Origin: a virus
Length of the DNA stretch: 30,890 nucleotides
IMG/VR virus record: IMGVR_UViG_3300021364_000112
Coordinates: 1-30,890 of that record
Strand: one strand, 5' to 3'
A program made the position numbers and the translations under genes. This document shows, one piece after another, positions 26,733 through 30,890 of the stretch. Numbering within the stretch: the stretch's first letter is position 1; each line of letters starts with the position of its first letter. Under the pieces are notes generated by a model that saw only the letters and a list, made by a program, of their open reading frames with translations, had not been told where the DNA came from and made no database searches.

Positions 26733-28697
26733 TCAGAATTCAATAACTAGTTTAATGTCTTCAATTTGGTCAGCAGCACGAGTGATCAGTCTTCTGTTTT
26801 CAACATAGATGATTTCACCAGTGTTTGGTTCGAGCTCTGGATAGAGTTCTGGATCTGTAGCAAATGTTACGTTTGCAGTAGCGGCCGCCGGAGTGCTAGT
26901 AGCACCAGACTCGTCACCAATAACATCAGCAATTGCTGTTACATCACCAGCAGCAGCACTGTGGAATTGATATACAGTTCCATTATCTGCTGCGTGGAGC
27001 ACTGGATCCTGATAGAATCTTAAAGTACCACCCTCTGCTGGATCTGCATCATTAGTTGGTAACCACTCAACAACTTTTCCTTTAGCAAATACGTTAGTAC
27101 CGGCAATTGTTAGTTCTTGAGAGATCTCTTCGTCTGGGAGGAAATTAACAGTTAGTCCAACATCTGCACCAAACTTGACTGCGTATGTATTACGGACAGT
27201 TTGATAACTATCTGAATTTGCATTAGTAATTTCTGTACCAACTCCATCGCCTGCATAAGCATATGGATCCTTGAGAAGACCAATTCTTCTGAAGTCGTTG
27301 GTAACAGGGAAGTCACCAGTACCCTCACCAAATGTTAGGCGAATGTTTGCCATAACACGCTTAGCATTGAGTTGCTGTTGGAGTGGCTCAAGTCCTCCTG
27401 CGTTTGAAGTTCCGTAACCACCTGGGGGTGGGATAATTACTTCTAGAGCAGCACCAGATCCACCACCAGCTGCAGCAGTCAGACCAGCATCTGTGAAGAT
27501 ACCACTTTTAAATGCTTGAGGTCTTGTTGGATCTCCAGGATTTGTATTGATGCTAGCATATGTATATGCAGGATCATTTTGATATCCAGCTTCGCCAGCA
27601 GCAAGAACCCTTGCGCCAGTAATTACACCACCAGAAACAGTAAGTTGTGCTACCTTATAGTTGGTGCCATCAACCTGACCGTCACCATTGATTGGTGCAT
27701 ATAGTGGTACATTGGGATAACCAGATCCACCACTAGTAACAACAATTACCTCAGGTCCAACGGTATTTGTTGCTTTTGCAACACCAAGTCCATTGGTATA
27801 TGAATAGTTAGATGGGGGTAGAGGAATAAACTTCTGTGACTGGAATCTGATAACATCATTGGTGCTCATAGTATAGAGATACTTCCATCTGTAACCGGCA
27901 GTTGTCAAGAATGTTTGAGTAGCTGCGGTGTATCCCACTGCATCTGGATCATTTACATCACCACCACTGGTTCTTGGACCTGCAGCTACAGCGTCTGGCA
28001 CAGCACCATTATTGTTATCAATACACATCCATACTTCATAGTCAGAGTTTCTGACTACCATTTCTAGGTCTGCATATGCAACGTTGCCGGTAGCGGCAGC
28101 TTTTCTGAAGTTTGCTGTGTCTTGATAATCATGACGCCACATATCGTATGGAGCGGTGCGAGGGGCCCCAACCTCAGTTAGTCCGTAATCAAGTCTCTGA
28201 ACTACTGATCTTACATAAGAACCATCTGGAGAAGCTCCTGTGTTTTGACCATCAGTATTATCATAAATTCTCTTAGCAGCAACAATTTCTCTGTATGTGC
28301 TGTACTTTTCCTCGTAGTTATCAGCGGGGAATAGAGGAGCATCTTCGTTAGCAACTCTTAGTCTTAGGAAACTGACGCTTACTGCTCCAACAGAAATTGT
28401 GGCACCAACATCTTCCTTTCCGGCAGTTGCTGGATCTAGACCGCTTACTAGTAATGATCCGGATCCATCTCCGTTATCAGTTACTGCGGTAACGGTTCCA
28501 AGTCTTCCGCTAGTAAGAGTAACTGTATTGCCAGGTGCAGGAACTCCTGTTGCACCGTAATATTCTAGTACGGTATCCCACTCCGCTGAACGACCAACAA
28601 AAAAGTAATGATTAGTTGAAGTCGTTTCGTCAAACGACTCCAGAAATTGTTTAGCGTTAAAGACTCTAAACTTGTCTGTGATTAGGGGTGCTGACAT
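26733..28697 (-). CDS. 8: Baseplate wedge protein gp8
   Basis: This 654-residue protein begins MSAPLITDKFRVFNAKQFLE, then SFDETTSTNHYFFVGRSAEW, the usual N-terminus of gp8 in T4-like marine phages ('TDKFR..NAKQFVESF......YFF.GR..'). Further signatures are YDMWRHDYQDTANFRK near residue 187, YEVWMCIDNNNGAVP near 219, YRWKYLYTMSTNDVIRF near 272, and the C-terminus GEIIYVENRRLITRAADQIE followed by DIKLVIEF-stop. In T4, gp8 forms a dimer in each of the six baseplate wedges and contacts gp10, gp7 and gp6. T4 gp8 is about 334 residues, so this is a long marine version. The extra length includes GGSGYPNVPLYAPINGDGQV near 320, a module also found in the giant proteins here. A perfect late promoter lies 37 bases upstream. 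No ribosome-binding sequence is visible. Confidence 0.9.
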   Translation of the reverse strand: MSAPLITDKFRVFNAKQFLESFDETTSTNHYFFVGRSAEWDTVLEYYGATGVPAPGNTVTLTSGRLGTVTAVTDNGDGSGSLLVSGLDPATAGKEDVGATISVGAVSVSFLRLRVANEDAPLFPADNYEEKYSTYREIVAAKRIYDNTDGQNTGASPDGSYVRSVVQRLDYGLTEVGAPRTAPYDMWRHDYQDTANFRKAAATGNVAYADLEMVVRNSDYEVWMCIDNNNGAVPDAVAAGPRTSGGDVNDPDAVGYTAATQTFLTTAGYRWKYLYTMSTNDVIRFQSQKFIPLPPSNYSYTNGLGVAKATNTVGPEVIVVTSGGSGYPNVPLYAPINGDGQVDGTNYKVAQLTVSGGVITGARVLAAGEAGYQNDPAYTYASINTNPGDPTRPQAFKSGIFTDAGLTAAAGGGSGAALEVIIPPPGGYGTSNAGGLEPLQQQLNAKRVMANIRLTFGEGTGDFPVTNDFRRIGLLKDPYAYAGDGVGTEITNANSDSYQTVRNTYAVKFGADVGLTVNFLPDEEISQELTIAGTNVFAKGKVVEWLPTNDADPAEGGTLRFYQDPVLHAADNGTVYQFHSAAAGDVTAIADVIGDESGATSTPAAATANVTFATDPELYPELEPNTGEIIYVENRRLITRAADQIEDIKLVIEF

Positions 28698-28734
28698 TGT
28701 GATATTTGAATAAACGACTAACTTTATCTAGATT

Positions 28735-28742
28735 TATTTATA
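28735..28742 (-). promoter_or_regulatory. T4-type late promoter TATAAATA
   Basis: The minus strand reads CTTATAAATAAATC, an exact match to the T4 late-promoter octamer, in the 52-base gap between the 193-residue gene and gp8, 37 bases before the gp8 ATG. Such promoters need the phage sigma factor gp55 and clamp gp45 in T4; those genes are not in the window. Confidence 0.8.
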
Positions 28743-28749
28743 AGAGTAA

Positions 28750-29331
28750 TTAAATTGAAAAACTCCGTAAATAATCACCGGGCGCATGAGTTCCGAGTGA
28801 TGTACCATCTTGCGCCCTAGAAACACCCAATAAAGTATTAGCTGTTTTGGACGAATATGATATGACTTCTCTATTTATCTGAATTTTTCCTTGACTTGGA
28901 AATTTTTCTAATGGATTGGAACCACCAACTGATTGTTGTACGGTTAATGTACTTCCAACAATCGAATCAAAAAGAGCTCCGGAAAGATTAATTGATGGAA
29001 TCCCAAAAGAATTATTTCTATTTGATACAGACAATCTGGATTTTTGTCTAGTTGCAAAATCTTCCAGAGTAGTTATGGGGTCTTGATCGTAAATTGTATT
29101 ACCACTAATTGAAATCACGGGAGGAGATGCATCCCCATTAATGTCAGAAATTGCTTGATATGTTATAGTACCCTTTTCATGTAATTGATTTTTATCGAAA
29201 ATTTCATTATAACCAACGCTAGTTGTAACACCATATTCCCGTGCCTGTTTTGTTGCAGCACGTTGATTTTTTACGGTAATTTCCGTATTATCTTGTAATA
29301 ATATTTTTACTGGTCTGCTGAAAGAAATCAT
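28750..29331 (-). CDS. Tail/baseplate-type structural protein (193 aa)
   Basis: The protein begins MISFSRPVKILLQDNTEITV, then KNQRAATKQAREYGVTTSVG, and appears mostly beta-stranded. Its last 46 residues (GKIQINREVISYSSKTANT, then LLGVSRAQDGTSLGTHAPGD) carry the 'I.I..E.I.Y.......L.GV.RA..GT....H..GD' pattern found in various phage tail proteins. It lies between the repeat protein and gp8, with 13 bases to the former and 52 bases to the latter. It belongs to the gene group upstream of gp8 and probably to the baseplate wedge region. I do not recognise a named family. No good ribosome-binding sequence precedes its ATG. Confidence 0.8.
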   Translation of the reverse strand: MISFSRPVKILLQDNTEITVKNQRAATKQAREYGVTTSVGYNEIFDKNQLHEKGTITYQAISDINGDASPPVISISGNTIYDQDPITTLEDFATRQKSRLSVSNRNNSFGIPSINLSGALFDSIVGSTLTVQQSVGGSNPLEKFPSQGKIQINREVISYSSKTANTLLGVSRAQDGTSLGTHAPGDYLRSFSI

Positions 29332-29344
29332 GGAAATTAGATGG

Positions 29345-30890
29345 TTATGGATTTATGTCTATGTCTGCTGGATCAATCAATTCATTAAATTGATCTATTG
29401 CACCATTATCAATAGTAGTATCAATATCTATTTCGGTACTAATTGCGCCATAAGTTCTGGCATCAGTATTAATTTCAGAACTAATTTCAACTGTACTTTC
29501 ATCAAGATCAACCTTATTAGTTATGATATCCTCAGGAATCTTAGTAATTTCTTGAGATCTTCCTAATGTATTTCCAAGAGGAACAGGATCAATACTCTCT
29601 ACTATAGATACAGATTCAAATGTGGTCAGTTGATTCAGTGCAACATTAATCAGTGATACATCATCTGGAACTTCAGGTGCCTGTGTTAGTTCAACACTCG
29701 ATGCATCAACTACGTCACTGAAGGATACGGATGCAAGATTTGTTACATCCTCTGGTCTTTCAACGATTGATGTTACTTCAATTGTTCTGGAGAGATCTAG
29801 AGCATAGAAGGAATCTGGTTCAATTACCGATAGAGACTCAGTTGTGGTCAGTTGATTCAGTGCAACATTAATCAGTGATGCATCATCTGGAACTTCAGGT
29901 GCTTGTGTCAATTCGACACTAGATGCATCAACTACGTCACTGAAGGATACAGAAGAGAGGTTTGTTACATCCTCTGGTCTTTCAACGATTGATGTTACTT
30001 CAGTTATTCTTGAGAGGTTCAGAGCATAGAAGGAATCTGGTTCAATTGCGGATATAGATTCAAATGTGATCAGTTGATTCAGTGCAACATTAATAAGTGA
30101 TACATCGCTAGGTACTTCAGGTGCCTGAGTTAGTTCAACACTCGATGCATCAACTACGTCACTGAAGGATACAGAAGAGAGGTTTGTTACATCCTCTGGT
30201 CTTACGATAGTTGATGTTACTTCAGTTATTCTGGAGAGGTTCAGAGCATAGAAGGAATCTGGTTCAATTACCGATAGAGATTCTGGTAACAGATCAATTG
30301 TTGATGCATTGATAATTGAAGTCTCAAGTAGTTTATTGAGGTCTGATCTTAGTCCGAGCGATTCCTGAATTGGTTCAGTAACAAACTCATAGAATATAGA
30401 AACATTAGATTCTCTGATACCAGAAATGTCTCTGGTTAATATATCAGGGAGAATGTATTCAGTATATTCGGAATCAATTTCTAGTGCAGATAGGTTGAGT
30501 ATGGATACATCAGTAGGTACTTCTGGTTGCTGCTCAACCTCTGAATCTACAAGGTAACTATCTGTTATTGGTGTTAATGTAGATGCCACTGATCCAACGA
30601 AGAATTCGAAGAATCTCTCAGATGTAGATGCGACACTAACTAATGTCACACTAAACTGCGAATCTACGATAGATAGAGATTCTAATGTAGATACATCAGA
30701 CATTACGACGTTGATTAGCGATACATCGCTAGGTACTTCAGGTGCCTGTGTTAGTTCAACACTCGATGCATCAACTACATCACTAAAGGAAACTGCACCA
30801 AGATTTATTGCGAAGCTAGGTGTTTCGAAGAATATCTCTACTGCATTTGATGCAGAGAGATCTAGAGCATAGAAGGAATCTGATTCAATT
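29345..30890 (-). CDS. Repeat-rich acidic virion protein, C-terminal 514 residues (runs off right edge)
   Basis: The frame is open from the right edge (first full codon at 30889) to a TAA at 29345. An internal ATG at 30703 is not the start, because repeat sequence continues upstream of it. Residues of three consecutive 74-residue units read ESLSVIEPDSFYALNLSRIT, then RPEDVTNLSSVSFSDVVDAS and SVELTQAPEVPSDVSLINVA. A more diverged unit (SFYALDLSASNAVEIFFETP) lies at the edge, with a further echo (VEQQPEVPTDVSILNLSALE) at about 30490-30545. The protein is very acidic, almost without lysine, and its tail (AIDQFNELIDPADIDINP) has no basic residue. It is followed by the 193-residue gene and gp8; if gene 6 lies to the right, this is where T4 carries gene 7, but no sequence relation to gp7 is visible. 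A structural or baseplate-associated role is inferred from context. Confidence 0.78.
   Translation of the reverse strand, partial: IESDSFYALDLSASNAVEIFFETPSFAINLGAVSFSDVVDASSVELTQAPEVPSDVSLINVVMSDVSTLESLSIVDSQFSVTLVSVASTSERFFEFFVGSVASTLTPITDSYLVDSEVEQQPEVPTDVSILNLSALEIDSEYTEYILPDILTRDISGIRESNVSIFYEFVTEPIQESLGLRSDLNKLLETSIINASTIDLLPESLSVIEPDSFYALNLSRITEVTSTIVRPEDVTNLSSVSFSDVVDASSVELTQAPEVPSDVSLINVALNQLITFESISAIEPDSFYALNLSRITEVTSIVERPEDVTNLSSVSFSDVVDASSVELTQAPEVPDDASLINVALNQLTTTESLSVIEPDSFYALDLSRTIEVTSIVERPEDVTNLASVSFSDVVDASSVELTQAPEVPDDVSLINVALNQLTTFESVSIVESIDPVPLGNTLGRSQEITKIPEDIITNKVDLDESTVEISSEINTDARTYGAISTEIDIDTTIDNGAIDQFNELIDPADIDINP
29618..30283 (-). repeat. Three tandem 222-bp repeats, in frame
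   Basis: Units lie at 30283-30062, 30061-29840 and 29839-29618, each 222 bp and 74 codons. They look about nine-tenths identical by eye, and the phase is held exactly. A broken fourth unit begins at 29617 (ESVSIVES). Strong copies of part of the unit recur at about 30715-30800 (shared run GATACATCGCTAGGTACTTC, plus strand). Confidence 0.9.

Noticed and set aside
26700-26735. Possible terminator hairpin between gp8 and the DUF4815-type gene
   Set aside because: Only a weak five-pair stem with a wobble pair can be drawn around the late promoter, without a run of T on the minus strand.
29350-29357. CATAAATC on the minus strand before the 193-residue gene
   Set aside because: Two mismatches to TATAAATA, and it overlaps the coding end of the repeat protein; too weak to call.
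29618-30283. Direct repeats considered as a CRISPR array
   Set aside because: Units are 222 bp, contiguous without spacers, in frame and coding.

Overview
The window looks like part of the structural (baseplate and tail-fibre) module of a T4-like marine myovirus, most probably a cyanophage or a close relative that infects other marine bacteria. The evidence is an AT-rich sequence with every credible gene on the minus strand, a recognisable cyanophage-type gp8 baseplate wedge protein, a DUF4815-type giant virion protein, a small 'KVEGHxNLxRD' protein typical of these phages, fibre proteins with 'TLTNKT' repeats, and T4-type late-promoter octamers (TATAAATA) ahead of gp8 and of the next gene. 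I see no replication, metabolism, integration or host genes, and no tRNA, CRISPR array or insertion sequence.

Layout in the direction of transcription, from the right edge to the left. At 30890-29345 is the 3' part of an acidic gene built of near-identical 222-bp repeats. At 29331-28750 is a 193-residue tail-type protein. At 28697-26733 is gp8, behind a perfect late promoter. At 26672-19344 is a 2442-residue DUF4815-type protein, behind a second perfect late promoter. It stops at a UGA, but the same frame stays open for another 257 codons to 18570. Then come a tightly overlapped 65-residue protein (18570-18373) and two giants of 2846 residues (18380-9840) and 2208 residues (9836-3210). The left end is a cluster of small and medium genes: a coiled-coil protein (3202-3023), a 123-residue beta protein (2981-2610), a 91-residue protein (2613-2338), a 590-residue fibre (2302-530), a 69-residue leucine-zipper protein (502-293), and the start of another fibre (274 to the left edge).

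How the genes may work together: in T4 the order is 6-7-8-9-10-11-12-wac. Here gp8 is kept. The positions that follow gp8 in T4 (fibre connectors and short fibres) hold three very long multi-module proteins and then fibre genes. Overlapping stops and starts (18572-18568, 18380-18373, 9842-9834, 2613-2610) suggest translational coupling. Late-promoter-like TAAATA elements recur before gene groups at 28735, 26707, 3004, 2335 and 524.

The most unusual signals are: (1) the in-frame UGA inside what looks like one ~2700-residue protein; (2) a late-promoter-like element in the loop of a hairpin whose 3' arm is a possible ribosome-binding site for the 2981 gene, a layout like T4 genes with sequestered start sites; (3) a shared C-terminal '[D]xGTY-stop' tail on three neighbouring, otherwise unrelated proteins; and (4) the repeat protein lying next to gp8, in the neighbourhood where T4 carries gp7.
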